This document shows positions 55,086 to 64,000 of a DNA stretch of 64,000 nt, in pieces; the first letter of the stretch is position 1, and each line of letters starts with the position of its first letter. The translations under genes were made by a program, and so were the position numbers. Location of the stretch: assembly GCA_052034585.1 (NCBI GenBank), contig JBPOIJ010000027.1, positions 1 to 64,000 on the forward strand, read 5' to 3'. The DNA comes from Xiheimicrobium sp052034585. Its GTDB lineage: Bacteria; Myxococcota; Myxococcia; Myxococcales; Myxococcaceae. The notes beneath the pieces are model-generated. The model was not told the origin of the DNA. It worked only from the letters and a program-made list of their open reading frames with translations, and ran no database searches.

Positions 55086-56737
55086 GTGATCGACGACAGA
55101 GCTGGTTCGAAGCCGAGAGCGCCCTGGGGCGCGTGATGTCCACCCAGCTGGGAGCCGCCTTCGAGAAGGCCAAGCCCCGCCTCCACCGCATGGGCGAGGT
55201 CGCCGCCAACGAAGGCTCGATCTGGGCCCAGGAAGCCGATCACCACGGGCCGACGCTGATCACCCACGATCGCACCGGCGCGCGCATCGACGAGATCGAC
55301 TACCACCACAGCTATCGAGCGCTGCAGCAGCTCGGCTACGGCGGCGGCATCGTCGCGGCCACCTACAACCCGGCGCTCGAGAGCGAGCGGGGCCAGGCGC
55401 CCAAGGCGCTCACCTTCGGGCTCGGCTACCTCTTCGGCCAGGCCGAGGGCGGCCTCTTCTGCCCGATCTGCATGACCGACGGCGCGGGACGGCTCCTCGT
55501 GAAGTACGCCACGCCCGAGCTGCAGCAGCGCTTCGTCCCACGCCTCGCCTCGACCGACATGGCGACCCTCTTCACCGGCGCGATGTTCCTCACCGAGAAG
55601 GCCGGCGGCAGCGACGTGGGCCAGGTGTCGACGATCGCCAAGGGCGGCAAGGGCGTTCCCGGTGAGCGGGTGACGCTGTGGGGCGACAAGTGGTTCTGCT
55701 CGAACGCCGACGCCGACGTGATCATGATCCTCGCGCGGCCCGAGGGCGCCGGGCCAGGGACGCGAGGGCTCGGCCTGTACGTGCTCCCGCGCACGCTGGA
55801 GAACGGCAAGCGCAACGGGTTCCGCATCGATCGCATCAAGGACAAGCTCGGCGAGCGCAGCTTCCCCACCGGAGAGGTGACCCTCGAGGGCGCCGAGGCC
55901 TACCTGCTCGGAGGACCCGGCCAGGGCTTCCACCAGATGACCGAGATGCTCAACCTCTCGCGCCTCTACAACGCGATCGCCTCGGTCGCGATCATGCGCC
56001 GTTCGGTGGTGGAGGCGATGGCGTGGGCCGAGGAGCGCGTCGCCTTCGGCAAGAAGATCATCGAACACCCGCTGTTGCAGGAAGTGCTGCTCGACATGGC
56101 CAGCGTGCAGCGGCTCGCCCTGCTCTGGGCCTTCCGCGGCGTGCAGCTGATGGACAAGGCCGACGGGAATCGCGCCAACGAGCTCGAGAAGAAGACGCTC
56201 CGCTTGCTGACGCCGCTGCTCAAGTACCAGCTTGGAAAGTGGGCGGTCGACGTGGCGAGCGAAGGCACCGAGGTGCTCGCCGGCAATGGCTACATCGAAG
56301 ACTGGCCGATGGCGCGAGTGCTCCGCGACGCGCACGTGCTGCCGATCTGGGAAGGCACCACCAACATCTTGGTGCTCGACGCGTTCCGCGCGCTGCGAAA
56401 GGAGGGCTGCCACGAGGCCCTCTTCGCCGAGATCGAGAAGCTCTCGTCCGAGGCGCCGAGCGAGGTGCAGGCTCGAGTGGGCGCGCTCCTCGACGAGGCC
56501 AAGCACGCGCTCGTCGAACTCTCCCAAGATCCACGCGCCGAGCACGCCTTCCGCGACTGGACCGATCGCGCCTCGCTGCTCTGGGCCGTCTCGGTCGCCT
56601 GCGCCAAGTCGCTGGGCAACGGGTCTGACACCGATCTCCGCGCCGCCCGCCGAGTCCTCGCGCGCCAGGCCCCAGCGTCACTCCTGCGGAAAGATCGCGC
56701 CTCCCTCGACGACGTGCGGGCGGTCGCCTTTCGCTGA
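55082..56737 (+). CDS. AidB-like acyl-CoA dehydrogenase
   Basis: 551 aa, similar in length to AidB (541) and longer than usual acyl-CoA dehydrogenases. It has the FAD/substrate stretch FTGAMFLTEKAGGSDVGQV, then TLWGDKWFCSNADADVIMILAR, the helical C-terminal domain (SVVEAMAWAEERVAFGKKIIEHPLLQEVLLDMASV) and the family motif LPIWEGTTNI. AidB-type proteins bind FAD and DNA and may protect against alkylation; close relatives are true dehydrogenases. A dedicated catalytic base could not be fixed by eye. Coupled to the lipoprotein gene before it. Followed by a structured gap and a sigma-54-type site. Confidence 0.9.
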   Translation: MSDRRQSWFEAESALGRVMSTQLGAAFEKAKPRLHRMGEVAANEGSIWAQEADHHGPTLITHDRTGARIDEIDYHHSYRALQQLGYGGGIVAATYNPALESERGQAPKALTFGLGYLFGQAEGGLFCPICMTDGAGRLLVKYATPELQQRFVPRLASTDMATLFTGAMFLTEKAGGSDVGQVSTIAKGGKGVPGERVTLWGDKWFCSNADADVIMILARPEGAGPGTRGLGLYVLPRTLENGKRNGFRIDRIKDKLGERSFPTGEVTLEGAEAYLLGGPGQGFHQMTEMLNLSRLYNAIASVAIMRRSVVEAMAWAEERVAFGKKIIEHPLLQEVLLDMASVQRLALLWAFRGVQLMDKADGNRANELEKKTLRLLTPLLKYQLGKWAVDVASEGTEVLAGNGYIEDWPMARVLRDAHVLPIWEGTTNILVLDAFRALRKEGCHEALFAEIEKLSSEAPSEVQARVGALLDEAKHALVELSQDPRAEHAFRDWTDRASLLWAVSVACAKSLGNGSDTDLRAARRVLARQAPASLLRKDRASLDDVRAVAFR

Positions 56738-56770
56738 GTCATGTTGACGAATGCGACAGTCGCCAGTTGC

Positions 56771-56801
56771 AGCCCTGAAAAGGGCTTCACCTTTGAAAAG
56801 G
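56771..56801 (+). other. two adjacent small stem-loops
   Basis: AGCCCT GAAA AGGGCT (56771-56786) is a perfect 6-bp stem with a GAAA tetraloop; CCTT TGAA AAGG (56790-56801) follows at once. The stretch and the following GGGTCGCAG recall parts of the c-di-GMP-I (GEMM) riboswitch, but key residues do not match. It could be a leader element, a small RNA or a terminator after the acyl-CoA dehydrogenase gene (no T-run). Confidence 0.45.
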
Positions 56802-56841
56802 CTGGGTCGCAGTAACCTCGCGAAAGAATGGCGGTTTGGGT

Positions 56842-56857
56842 CGGCACCCACCTTGCT
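56842..56857 (+). promoter_or_regulatory. sigma-54-type promoter before CBS-like gene
   Basis: CGGCACCCACCTTGCT has intact GGCAC and TTGCT cores and ten bases between GG and GC. The predicted transcript start (about 56868) falls two bases before the ATG at 56870. The mRNA would be leaderless, or the true start codon is further downstream, or another promoter upstream includes the stem-loops in the leader. Confidence 0.5.
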
Positions 56858-56869
56858 CAGTGACAAGGC

Positions 56870-57367
56870 ATGCTCGACCAATTCCAGGTTCGCGATCTGC
56901 CGCTTCGAGAGGTGCTCCTGGCGTTGGAGTCGACCGCGCTTCAGCATCTCGTGCCCATGCTTCAGACCAAGGAGGTCGAGACGGTGCTGATCCTCGACGA
57001 GGTGGGAACGCCGCGTGGGGTGGTGACGCGCGAGGCGGTGCTCCGTCACACCACGCGGTTGGCGGAGATGCGGGTCGGGCTCCTTCCGGCGCTGGGCGTC
57101 GTCGAGGTCTCGGCTGAGACGTCGCTGTCGGAGGCGGCCGTCGTCGTCGCGCGCGCTGGCGTCGGGGCGATCGTCTGCCGGACCGAGCCGACGAGCGACC
57201 CCAAGGTGATGTTGCGAGACGAGATGCTGAACATCACCGACTGGGAGCCGCTCATCGAGTCGAAGACGCGGCGCGAGAGTGGGATTCACTTCGCCCCGTC
57301 GGCACCCGTGCGCGAGACGCCTCCGGTGCTGACCGCTGGCCGCGCGCCGATGGTGATTCTGCTCTGA
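56870..57367 (+). CDS. CBS-domain-like protein
   Basis: 165 aa. The arrangement LLALESTALQHLVPMLQTKEVETVLILDEVGTPRGVVTREAVLRHT, then VEVSAETSLSEAAVVVARAGVGAIVCRTE fits a pair of CBS motifs, although the second is short and degenerate (it ends near residue 105 with SDPKVMLRDEML). CBS pairs sense adenosine ligands such as ATP, AMP or c-di-AMP. The C-terminal 50 residues have no domain. The ATG has only a weak AAGG before it. Its stop abuts the stop of pbpC with no gap (TGATCA). A sigma-54-type site lies directly upstream. Confidence 0.7.
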   Translation: MLDQFQVRDLPLREVLLALESTALQHLVPMLQTKEVETVLILDEVGTPRGVVTREAVLRHTTRLAEMRVGLLPALGVVEVSAETSLSEAAVVVARAGVGAIVCRTEPTSDPKVMLRDEMLNITDWEPLIESKTRRESGIHFAPSAPVRETPPVLTAGRAPMVILL

Positions 57368-59833
57368 TCAGTCGTCGACGGTGATCCGCACTGGAGCGCT
57401 CGTCTCTCGCCCACCGGCGATGGCGGCCCGAATGACGTGCGGCCCAGGCGTGAGCGACCAGCGCGCCTCGTGAGGGTAGCCGACGCGCGCGATCGGCACG
57501 CCATCGACGATCCACACCACCTCTTCCGTCGCCGGGAGCACCGCTGCGGCGAGGCGAACGGTGGCGAGCTCGCGCGGCGTGTCGGGATCGAAGAGGAACC
57601 GCGACGCCGTCGCCGGCTCGCGAATGCGCACGCTGCGCACGAGCGGGTCGGAGCGCGGGCACAAGGGCGACTCCGCCGTCGGAGCGATGTCGAGGTGCTG
57701 CTTGCGCGCCCAGGGTGCGTAGACCTCCGGCAGCGCGAGCATCGTCTGCGTCGTCACCACCTCGGCAGGGCAGGTGGGCCCGGCGAGCAAGCCGGTGCGG
57801 GTGTCGAGCTTCACCTCCGCGTGGAACGGACACGTCGCGCTCGGCTCGGTGCCTCGCACGAAGTGCTCGGTCTTCACGTGCGGGCAGTTCTTCCCCGGCA
57901 GCCGACCCGAGAGCGCGCAGACGTCGACGGCGATCGCAGTCGGAGGCAACGGAAAGCCGATCGCCGCGCTCTGCCAGGGCCGAACGTCGGCCCCCACTTC
58001 CTCGATGATGCGATGCACCGCTGGCGCCGCCGCCGTCGCGCCCGACACCAGGTTCATTCGCCGCCAGTCGTGGTTGCCGACCCAGGCGACGACGAGCAGG
58101 CGATCGGAGAACGCCGCCGCCCAAGCGTCGCGATAGCCCTGGCTCGTCCCCGTCTTCACCGCCACCGCGACGTCGAAGTCGAGCGGCCCGCCTGGAGGAA
58201 AAGCCGGCCGGCGCGCCTCCGAGTCCGCCAGCATGTGGGCGGTCAACATCGCCGCGTCTTCGTTGAAGAGCTTCACCCCACGAGGCTCGCTCGTGCGCGG
58301 CTCGGTCGCGCTCGTCGGTGAGCCGCTCGAGGGCGTCGCTTCGGGTGGGCGTTCGATCAGCTTCGCGTCGTCGGTGGCGAAGCGCAGGAGCGGAATCGTG
58401 ACGCCCTTGTTGGCGAGCGCGGTGTACAGGCCGGCCAACTCGAGCGGCGTCACGTGCAGCGAACCGACCGCCAAGGTGAGCCCGTACGCGTCGGGATCGT
58501 AGCTGACCTCCTTCACGCCGCCGCGCTCGAGCCGACGAACGACCTGCGCGACGCCGACCTCCGAGAGCACCCGCAGCGCCGGAATGTTCCGCGAGTTCCC
58601 CAGCGCCTGCCGCATCAGCATCGGGCCGAGGAAGGTGTGGGTGATGTTCTCGGGCACGTAGAGGCCGCCGTTCGCGGTGGCGAACTCGACCGGCGTGTCG
58701 GGCAGTTCGGTGGCCGGCGTCGCGCTGCCGTTCTCGAGCGCCATCGCGTAGATGAACGGCTTGAGCGTCGAGCCGGGGCTGCGCCGCGCAGAGAGGTAGT
58801 CGATGCTGCCGCGGTGGTCCTGATCGAAGTAGTCGACGCTGCCGACGTAGGCCCGCACCTCGCCGCTGGGGAGATCGATCACCACCGCCGCGCTGTTTCC
58901 AGCGCCGGCCGCGCGCAGCTTCGAGAGGTTGTCCTCCAAGGCTCGTTGGGTCGCGCGTTGGGCGTCGAGATCGATCGTGGCGCGGTGGACGACGCCCGAG
59001 CCGGGCAGGGCGCGGCTCCAGGCCAGCACCACGTGCATCGTCTCCTTGGGTCGCGCCGGTCGCCGAGACAGCGCGAGGTTCGAGGTGAGCGCGACGTGCA
59101 GATCGTCGTCGTCGATCACGCCCCGCTCGTGCAGTTGCCGGAGAATGCGATGCGCCCGCTCCAACGCCCGCTGGTGACCATTCTTCGTCCACGGGCCCAT
59201 GCGGCTCGGCTGTTGGGGCAGCGCGGCGAGATAGGCGGCCTGGAGCCACGACAAGTCCTCGATCGGCTTGTCGAAGTAGAGCCGCGCCGCGCGCACGATG
59301 CCGTGGGTGTTGTTCCCGTAGGGGGCGATGGTGAGGTACTGGCGCAGCACCGCGTCGTGGCCGTGACGGCGAACGAGCAAGACGCCCTCGACGGCCTCGT
59401 GAACCTTCGCGTACGGCGTGCGCGCTCGCGGGTGCTGGAGCCGGGCGAGCTGCATGGGAATGGTGCTCGCTCCCGAGATGATTCGCCCGTTCGAGACGTT
59501 CTGCCAGATCGCCCGAGCCACCGAGCGCCAGGCGATGCCCTCGTGCTCGTAGAAGGTGCGGTCTTCGGTCTCGAGGGTGGTGACGACGACCTTGTTCGGC
59601 AGCTCGGTGGGCAGCGGCCAGAAGCCCGAGGCGCCCTGCGAGCCCCAGATCTCCCCGAGGAAGCGGCCGCGGCGATCGACCAGCACGTGCGAGGGTCTCC
59701 GCGGCGCGAGCTCGTCGTCGAGGGAGCGCCAGAAGAGCGCGCAACCCACCACGACGATCCCCGAGAGCGCGAGCCCCACCGCTGCGCGCCGACGCCGAGT
59801 GCCCCACAGCCAGCTGGCGAGCCGTCGCCGCAT
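57368..59833 (-). CDS. pbpC: penicillin-binding protein 1C
   Basis: 821 aa from the ATG at 59833 (GAGGG five bases upstream; GTG at 59836 is the alternative). Membrane anchor about 20-38, GT51 transglycosylase (EDRTFYEHEG, SGASTIPMQLAR), transpeptidase with SxxK (PGSTLKPF), SRN in GNSRNIPAL, and KTGTS, then the C-terminal BiPBP_C-like beta domain (about 740-821) typical of PBP1C. In other bacteria pbpC often pairs with an alpha-2-macroglobulin gene, as here. Inner-membrane, periplasmic active sites. Only seven bases separate it from the macroglobulin stop, so it is the downstream partner in one operon. Confidence 0.96.
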   Translation of the reverse strand: MRRRLASWLWGTRRRRAAVGLALSGIVVVGCALFWRSLDDELAPRRPSHVLVDRRGRFLGEIWGSQGASGFWPLPTELPNKVVVTTLETEDRTFYEHEGIAWRSVARAIWQNVSNGRIISGASTIPMQLARLQHPRARTPYAKVHEAVEGVLLVRRHGHDAVLRQYLTIAPYGNNTHGIVRAARLYFDKPIEDLSWLQAAYLAALPQQPSRMGPWTKNGHQRALERAHRILRQLHERGVIDDDDLHVALTSNLALSRRPARPKETMHVVLAWSRALPGSGVVHRATIDLDAQRATQRALEDNLSKLRAAGAGNSAAVVIDLPSGEVRAYVGSVDYFDQDHRGSIDYLSARRSPGSTLKPFIYAMALENGSATPATELPDTPVEFATANGGLYVPENITHTFLGPMLMRQALGNSRNIPALRVLSEVGVAQVVRRLERGGVKEVSYDPDAYGLTLAVGSLHVTPLELAGLYTALANKGVTIPLLRFATDDAKLIERPPEATPSSGSPTSATEPRTSEPRGVKLFNEDAAMLTAHMLADSEARRPAFPPGGPLDFDVAVAVKTGTSQGYRDAWAAAFSDRLLVVAWVGNHDWRRMNLVSGATAAAPAVHRIIEEVGADVRPWQSAAIGFPLPPTAIAVDVCALSGRLPGKNCPHVKTEHFVRGTEPSATCPFHAEVKLDTRTGLLAGPTCPAEVVTTQTMLALPEVYAPWARKQHLDIAPTAESPLCPRSDPLVRSVRIREPATASRFLFDPDTPRELATVRLAAAVLPATEEVVWIVDGVPIARVGYPHEARWSLTPGPHVIRAAIAGGRETSAPVRITVDD

Positions 59834-59840
59834 CACGCCC

Positions 59841-62800
59841 TCACTGCTGCCGAGTGCCCGTCACCACCACCCGCTCGCCCGCGCCACGCCCGCGCACCTC
59901 TTCCCGGTACATGAGCTCGGAGTACGGCGGCGGCTGCACGAAGCTGCCCTCGCTCGAGGCGCGCACCCGGAAGTGGAAGGTGTGGGTGCCGCGCGGGAGC
60001 TGGGTGAAGAAGTAGCGCACCTCTCCGTCGAGCCGCTGCACGTAGGTCGGCGTGAGCGAGTCGGCCTGCGAGGGCTTCGCGTCGCTGCCTGCGTTCTCCA
60101 GCGCCGGGTTCATCGGCTCGAGGCCGGCGGCGAAGGGCACGACGAGGGCGACGTGGTTGCGAGCCTCGTCGGTGGTGAGCTGGGTGTGCACTTCGATCAC
60201 CTCACCGAGGGGAACCTTCACCACCTGTCCAGGCTTCGCCTCGACGTTCACCGGCGCGGACCCGTCAGCGGGGTAGCGCGTCAGGCTGCGAGTCACGATG
60301 AGGCCTTGCTTCTTGGGGTCGGCCTGATCGCCGGGCTGCAGCGGGAGGAACTTCACCTGCATGCGCGCCGCGATCGTCGGCCCGCTCACGTTCAACGAGG
60401 GCACCACGTCGGAGTCGGTGATTCGACGCGCGGCCTTCTTCCCGTCGTCGAGCACCACGTCCGGGAGTCCTGACAGGCTCACCGTCGTCTTCGGCTGACC
60501 CGACTGGCCCTTCTCCAGGTAGAGCGCGAAGGCCGAGATCGCCCGCCGGTTGTCGTAGGTCGTCCCGAAGCCGTTCGACGCGGTGGCCTTCGAGATCAAC
60601 GCGTCGCGAATGAGCGGGTGCTTCTGGTTCGACGGATCGACGCGGAGCAGCGCTTCCCACACCGCCGAGACCGAGGCCGCCGAGCTGCCGAGATAGAGGC
60701 CCGACCAGCTCGCTCGATCTCGCCGCAAGCGATCGAACACCTGGTTCCCCTTCACCAGCTTGAAGACCAGCTCGTCCCACAGCTCGCCGCGCAGCGTGCC
60801 CAGGTTCGAGGTGAACACGGTCGGGCGCTCGGCCATCGCGCTGGTGAGATCGGCCAGCGACGTCGAGTCCATGCTGGCGCGGCCGTAGAAGAGCTCGATC
60901 GCGTAGTTGTCGTCGAGCTCGCCGGCGCGTGAGAGCGCTCGCAGCGCCGCGGACTGCTGGTTGTAGCGGTAGTCGGCCCAGAGCCCGTTGAAGTCCTTCC
61001 GGAGCACCCGCTTGAGCGCGTCGATCGCCCGCGTGCGCACCTTCTCGTCGACCGAGATGCCCGCCTTCTTGCCGACGGTCATGAACTCGACCGCCGCCGC
61101 AGTGAGCTGCACGTCGCCGCTCGAGCCTGGCCAGTAGCCGACGAAGCCGGACGAGTCCTGGTGCTGAGCGATCTCCTCGAGGAGCTTGCGCGCGTTCGAC
61201 TGGACCTGCGGGGTGAAGCGGGTGTCGAGCTCGAGCTTCTTGAGCAACGAGCCGAGCACGAGATCTGGGTACACCTGGCTCATGCGCTGCTCGAGACACC
61301 CGTAGGGGTACGCGGAGAGGTACTCGAGGCTCGAGGCGAGCTCGAGCACGCCAGGTTGGTTGGTGAAGACGTAGGTCTGGCTCGCGCTCCCGGGCCTCGC
61401 CGGCTCGGGGAAGGGCTTGATGGTGTTCGCGCCCGGCTGGAGCGTCACGATGCTCGCCGCCCGCTCGACGTTTCGATCGGCCAGCACCGGCAGCTTCACC
61501 TCGAAGGCGTCGCCGGCCTTGTCCGACAACCGAGTGACGTCGACCCGCACCGTGAGCGCCGACTCCCGCCCCATCGGCACGGTCTTCACCGTCACCGGCG
61601 TCAACACCGACTGGGCCTTGGTCGACTTGAGCTCGATGCGCTCGGCGAGCTTCGCCTTGCCCTCGAAGGCGCCGCTCAGCGAGATGTCGACGCTCGCTGG
61701 GCCGTCGGGGCCTTCGACGACGCGCGCCACCGCACCCGGCCAGAACGCGTCACCCGTGCGCACGAGCCGAGGCAGCTGCGGCTGCACCAACACCGGCAAC
61801 CGGACTCGCAAGGTCGACTGCTTGAGCCCGAAGCGCGTCGCGCCCGAGACCGCCACCGCGCGCACCCGGAAGTTCGTCAGATCGTCCGAGAGCTGAATCG
61901 GCACCACCAGCTTGCCGCTCGGAGGGACGATCAACGTCGCCGCGTAGTACGGCACGGTCTTGAACTCCTTGCGCACGAGCCGCTTGCCGCCTTGGGACTC
62001 GTCGTCGCCACCGTCGCCACCGGGATCTTCCTCGAGCTCGGTGACGCGGCCGACGACCAAGTTGCGTGAGTCGCGAATGGTGAGCGTTCGCGAGTTCCGC
62101 CGAATCATCTCGGAGAGCGGATCGAGCGTCGCTTCCTTCGCGAGCGAGAGCACCGCTTCGTCGACGAGCCAGAGGGTGATCTCTCCGCCGATCGGCCGCT
62201 TGAGATCGTCGGTGAGGGTGACGGTGAACTCCTGCTTGGTGCCTGGGCGCGCGACCTCCGGGTGCTGCACGTTCACCAGCACCTGGTTCTTCACCGGCGT
62301 CACCTCGAGCTCGAGGCTGCTCGCGGCGGTGGCGGGCTTGTAGCGAGCGTCGTCCGTCTTGCCTTCGCCGATCCGTCCTCGCATCAGCACGACGTGCACT
62401 GGCAGGTTCGGCACGTGTCGATCGGTGATGGCGACGTCGATCACCACGCGCGAGCCAGACACGTCCTTCCAGTAGTACCGGTTGCCCGTCGGGTCCTCGA
62501 CGACGGCGAGCGCGCGGGCGGTGGCGTAGGGGCTCTGCACGACGAGGTGGGCGAGCTCTCCGGGCGCGTAGCGATCCTTGTCGGGCTTCACCTCGAAGAC
62601 GCCGTCGCGCGACTTCTTCCACGACTGGGGCGTGTTGCCGCCGATGTAGAGATCGGCCGAGAGCGTCTGCACCCGGCCCAGCTTGTCGCGGGCGAAGAGC
62701 TCCACCACGTAGACGCCGGAGTCGGTGATCGGGAAGACCTGCGACAGCGGCGCGTCGAGCGTCTTGAGCGTCTTCTCGGCGACCTGCAGATCTTCCTGCT

Positions 62801-64000
62801 CGGTCTGGTACTTCGCCTGGCCGGTCGCGAAGCTGGTCTCGCGCAGGGTCGAGTGCCACACCCGCCGCATCAGCCGCACCCGTACCTCCTGACCCTTCAC
62901 CGGCTTGTCGTCGATGCCGACCGCCACCAGCTCGGCCTTCAGCTCGCTCGCGCGCTCGAGGTAGCGGGGCACCTTGAGGCCCAGCACGAACGGCGGGAGC
63001 GCCTTCACCTCGGTCGCCGCGGTGACCGGCTGCTCGTCGGGCCCAGTGACGGTGGCCTCGAAGCGGTACACGCGCCCCGAGCCGTCGAGGTCGAGCTGCG
63101 GGTTCATCGTCATCTCGCCGGCGCCGCTGTCGTCGAGCTCGCCTTGCTGGGCGGTGACGCCGGGGCTGCGCTGGGACTGCGGGCGAGCGAACTGCGCGGA
63201 CGAGGCGAAGAGGAAGCCGTCGAGGCCCTTCGGCGTCCAGGCGTACGGGCGCTGGCTCACCGACCAGGCGATCGGTTGGTTCGCGACGTTGCCGCCGGCG
63301 TAGTAGCGCGCGACCGCCTTCACCTTGAACGGGCCGTCGTTGCGCACGCGTGGCCCGCCGCTGAGCTGCACCTCGAAGGTGGGAATCCGGTACGCCTCGA
63401 TCTTGAACGTGCGGACGTTGATCACCGTCTCTCCGCCTCGAATCGGCGCGTGCACGAGCTCGCAGCTGAACTCACCGGTCGGAAGCCCGTCTTCCTTGAA
63501 CGTCGCCGAGAGCGACCCGAGCACCGACGGAGTGCTGGTGACCGGGTACGCCGTGCCGTCGGGGCCCTTGACGCGCAGCTTGTACTCGCTCATCGACCCC
63601 GGCAGCTGCAGCCCGCCGCTCGACTTGAGGCGCACGAAGGCCTTGAGGAAGACCGGTTCGCCCGGCTTGTAGATGGGCCGCTCGCTGAAGACGAAGCCGA
63701 GCATCGCGTCGTTGGGCGGCCGCGGAATGCTCGAGCTGAGCAGCCAGTTGAGCCAGCCGCCGTAGCTCGACCAGTGGCTGTTCGCGAACGTGGGCAGCGT
63801 CTCTCTCGGGTCGAGCACCAGCACGTCGTCGCCCGAACGAACCGAGACCCGGCTGATCGACGCCCAATCGTCGCGCGGGCCGAAGACGACCCGGCCGTCA
63901 CCATCACTCACCTGCTCGTCGGCGATCGGCAGGCTGTTGCTTCGGCGCATGCCTTCGAGCCGAACCGTCGCACCACGCACCGCCTCTCCGCCGTCGAGGG
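59841..64000 (-). CDS. bacterial alpha-2-macroglobulin with thioester, 5' end outside window
   Basis: At least 1385 aa; the frame is open to the right edge, so the signal peptide or lipobox is missing. MG-type beta domains come first (SERPIYKPGEPVFLKAFVRLKSSG, ELSGGPRVRNDGPFKVKAVARYYAGG), then the family-typical RDSRNLVVG... and FRVRAVAVSGATRFGLKQSTLRVRLPVLVQPQLPRLVRTGD. The thioester site CLEQ is present (in YPYGCLEQRMSQV, codons at 61287-61298), followed by a helical thioester domain (AQHQDSSGFVGYW) and a C-terminal receptor-like domain. Such proteins trap foreign proteases at the cell surface through the thioester and are linked to PBP1C in wall repair. Coupled with pbpC downstream. Confidence 0.95.
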   Translation of the reverse strand, partial: LDGGEAVRGATVRLEGMRRSNSLPIADEQVSDGDGRVVFGPRDDWASISRVSVRSGDDVLVLDPRETLPTFANSHWSSYGGWLNWLLSSSIPRPPNDAMLGFVFSERPIYKPGEPVFLKAFVRLKSSGGLQLPGSMSEYKLRVKGPDGTAYPVTSTPSVLGSLSATFKEDGLPTGEFSCELVHAPIRGGETVINVRTFKIEAYRIPTFEVQLSGGPRVRNDGPFKVKAVARYYAGGNVANQPIAWSVSQRPYAWTPKGLDGFLFASSAQFARPQSQRSPGVTAQQGELDDSGAGEMTMNPQLDLDGSGRVYRFEATVTGPDEQPVTAATEVKALPPFVLGLKVPRYLERASELKAELVAVGIDDKPVKGQEVRVRLMRRVWHSTLRETSFATGQAKYQTEQEDLQVAEKTLKTLDAPLSQVFPITDSGVYVVELFARDKLGRVQTLSADLYIGGNTPQSWKKSRDGVFEVKPDKDRYAPGELAHLVVQSPYATARALAVVEDPTGNRYYWKDVSGSRVVIDVAITDRHVPNLPVHVVLMRGRIGEGKTDDARYKPATAASSLELEVTPVKNQVLVNVQHPEVARPGTKQEFTVTLTDDLKRPIGGEITLWLVDEAVLSLAKEATLDPLSEMIRRNSRTLTIRDSRNLVVGRVTELEEDPGGDGGDDESQGGKRLVRKEFKTVPYYAATLIVPPSGKLVVPIQLSDDLTNFRVRAVAVSGATRFGLKQSTLRVRLPVLVQPQLPRLVRTGDAFWPGAVARVVEGPDGPASVDISLSGAFEGKAKLAERIELKSTKAQSVLTPVTVKTVPMGRESALTVRVDVTRLSDKAGDAFEVKLPVLADRNVERAASIVTLQPGANTIKPFPEPARPGSASQTYVFTNQPGVLELASSLEYLSAYPYGCLEQRMSQVYPDLVLGSLLKKLELDTRFTPQVQSNARKLLEEIAQHQDSSGFVGYWPGSSGDVQLTAAAVEFMTVGKKAGISVDEKVRTRAIDALKRVLRKDFNGLWADYRYNQQSAALRALSRAGELDDNYAIELFYGRASMDSTSLADLTSAMAERPTVFTSNLGTLRGELWDELVFKLVKGNQVFDRLRRDRASWSGLYLGSSAASVSAVWEALLRVDPSNQKHPLIRDALISKATASNGFGTTYDNRRAISAFALYLEKGQSGQPKTTVSLSGLPDVVLDDGKKAARRITDSDVVPSLNVSGPTIAARMQVKFLPLQPGDQADPKKQGLIVTRSLTRYPADGSAPVNVEAKPGQVVKVPLGEVIEVHTQLTTDEARNHVALVVPFAAGLEPMNPALENAGSDAKPSQADSLTPTYVQRLDGEVRYFFTQLPRGTHTFHFRVRASSEGSFVQPPPYSELMYREEVRGRGAGERVVVTGTRQQ

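Noticed and set aside
56771..56840. c-di-GMP-I (GEMM) riboswitch
   Set aside because: Tetraloop stem and GGGTCGCAG are suggestive, but conserved residues of the GEMM core and its second helix do not match; kept only as an unclassified structured region.

Overview
The window is high-GC, almost fully coding bacterial DNA (45 called protein genes, no rRNA, tRNA, IS element, phage or CRISPR seen) and most likely comes from a myxobacterium (Myxococcota). The best evidence is four proteins ending in a MYXO-CTERM-type tail (Cys, short hydrophobic stretch, Arg cluster). Supporting evidence is a large ATPase/TPR/sigma-54 activator, a Hanks-type Ser/Thr kinase, many lipoproteins, a protein resembling the Myxococcus family named after MXAN_5187, and GTGA/ATGA stop-start overlaps inside most operons. 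I did not identify genus or species.

Layout, left to right. 1-8.2 kb: 3' end of an FHA-GGDEF diguanylate cyclase, a DUF2330 surface protein, a HEAT-repeat protein plus degenerate GGDEF protein (minus strand), then a second HEAT-repeat protein and a DUF1460 amidase-like enzyme (plus strand), and two small genes. 8.3-14.6 kb: MXAN_5187-like membrane protein, a 1234-aa sigma-54 activator and a lipoprotein, with sigma-54-type promoter sites before both the activator and the lipoprotein. 14.6-22.2 kb: minus-strand operon of a membrane protein, PBP1A, an FG-GAP protein, a solute-binding-like protein and an NtrY-like histidine kinase. 22.3-30.2 kb: minus-strand kinase/exported protein/lipoprotein operon, NADAR glycosidase, lamin-tail surface protein, TPR lipoprotein, alpha/beta hydrolase.

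30.5-45.5 kb: an unknown protein and prfC (plus strand), then minus-strand genes for an MBL-fold hydrolase, a small soluble protein, a TPR membrane protein, a giant (about 2465 aa) calcium-repeat MYXO-CTERM surface protein and its upstream OmpA/TSP3 outer-membrane partner. A 100-bp sequence repeated in tandem lies before the MBL gene. 45.6-57.4 kb: small unknowns, serA plus an unknown partner, radC-recQ, a zinc-ribbon/L7-L12-like protein, sixA-cyaY-glycosyltransferase, a lipoprotein with an AidB-like acyl-CoA dehydrogenase, and a CBS-like protein. 57.4-64 kb: pbpC behind an alpha-2-macroglobulin gene that runs off the right edge.

Themes: the window is rich in cell-envelope functions (two class A PBPs, macroglobulin, amidase-like enzyme, OmpA/adhesin pair, many lipoproteins) and in signalling (c-di-GMP, histidine kinase, Ser/Thr kinase, sigma-54). 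By eye I found five intergenic sites matching the sigma-54 -24/-12 pattern with correct GG/GC spacing. They precede the activator gene, its neighbouring lipoprotein, a TPR lipoprotein, radC-recQ and the CBS-like gene. This possible regulon and the giant adhesin/OmpA pair are the parts most worth following up.
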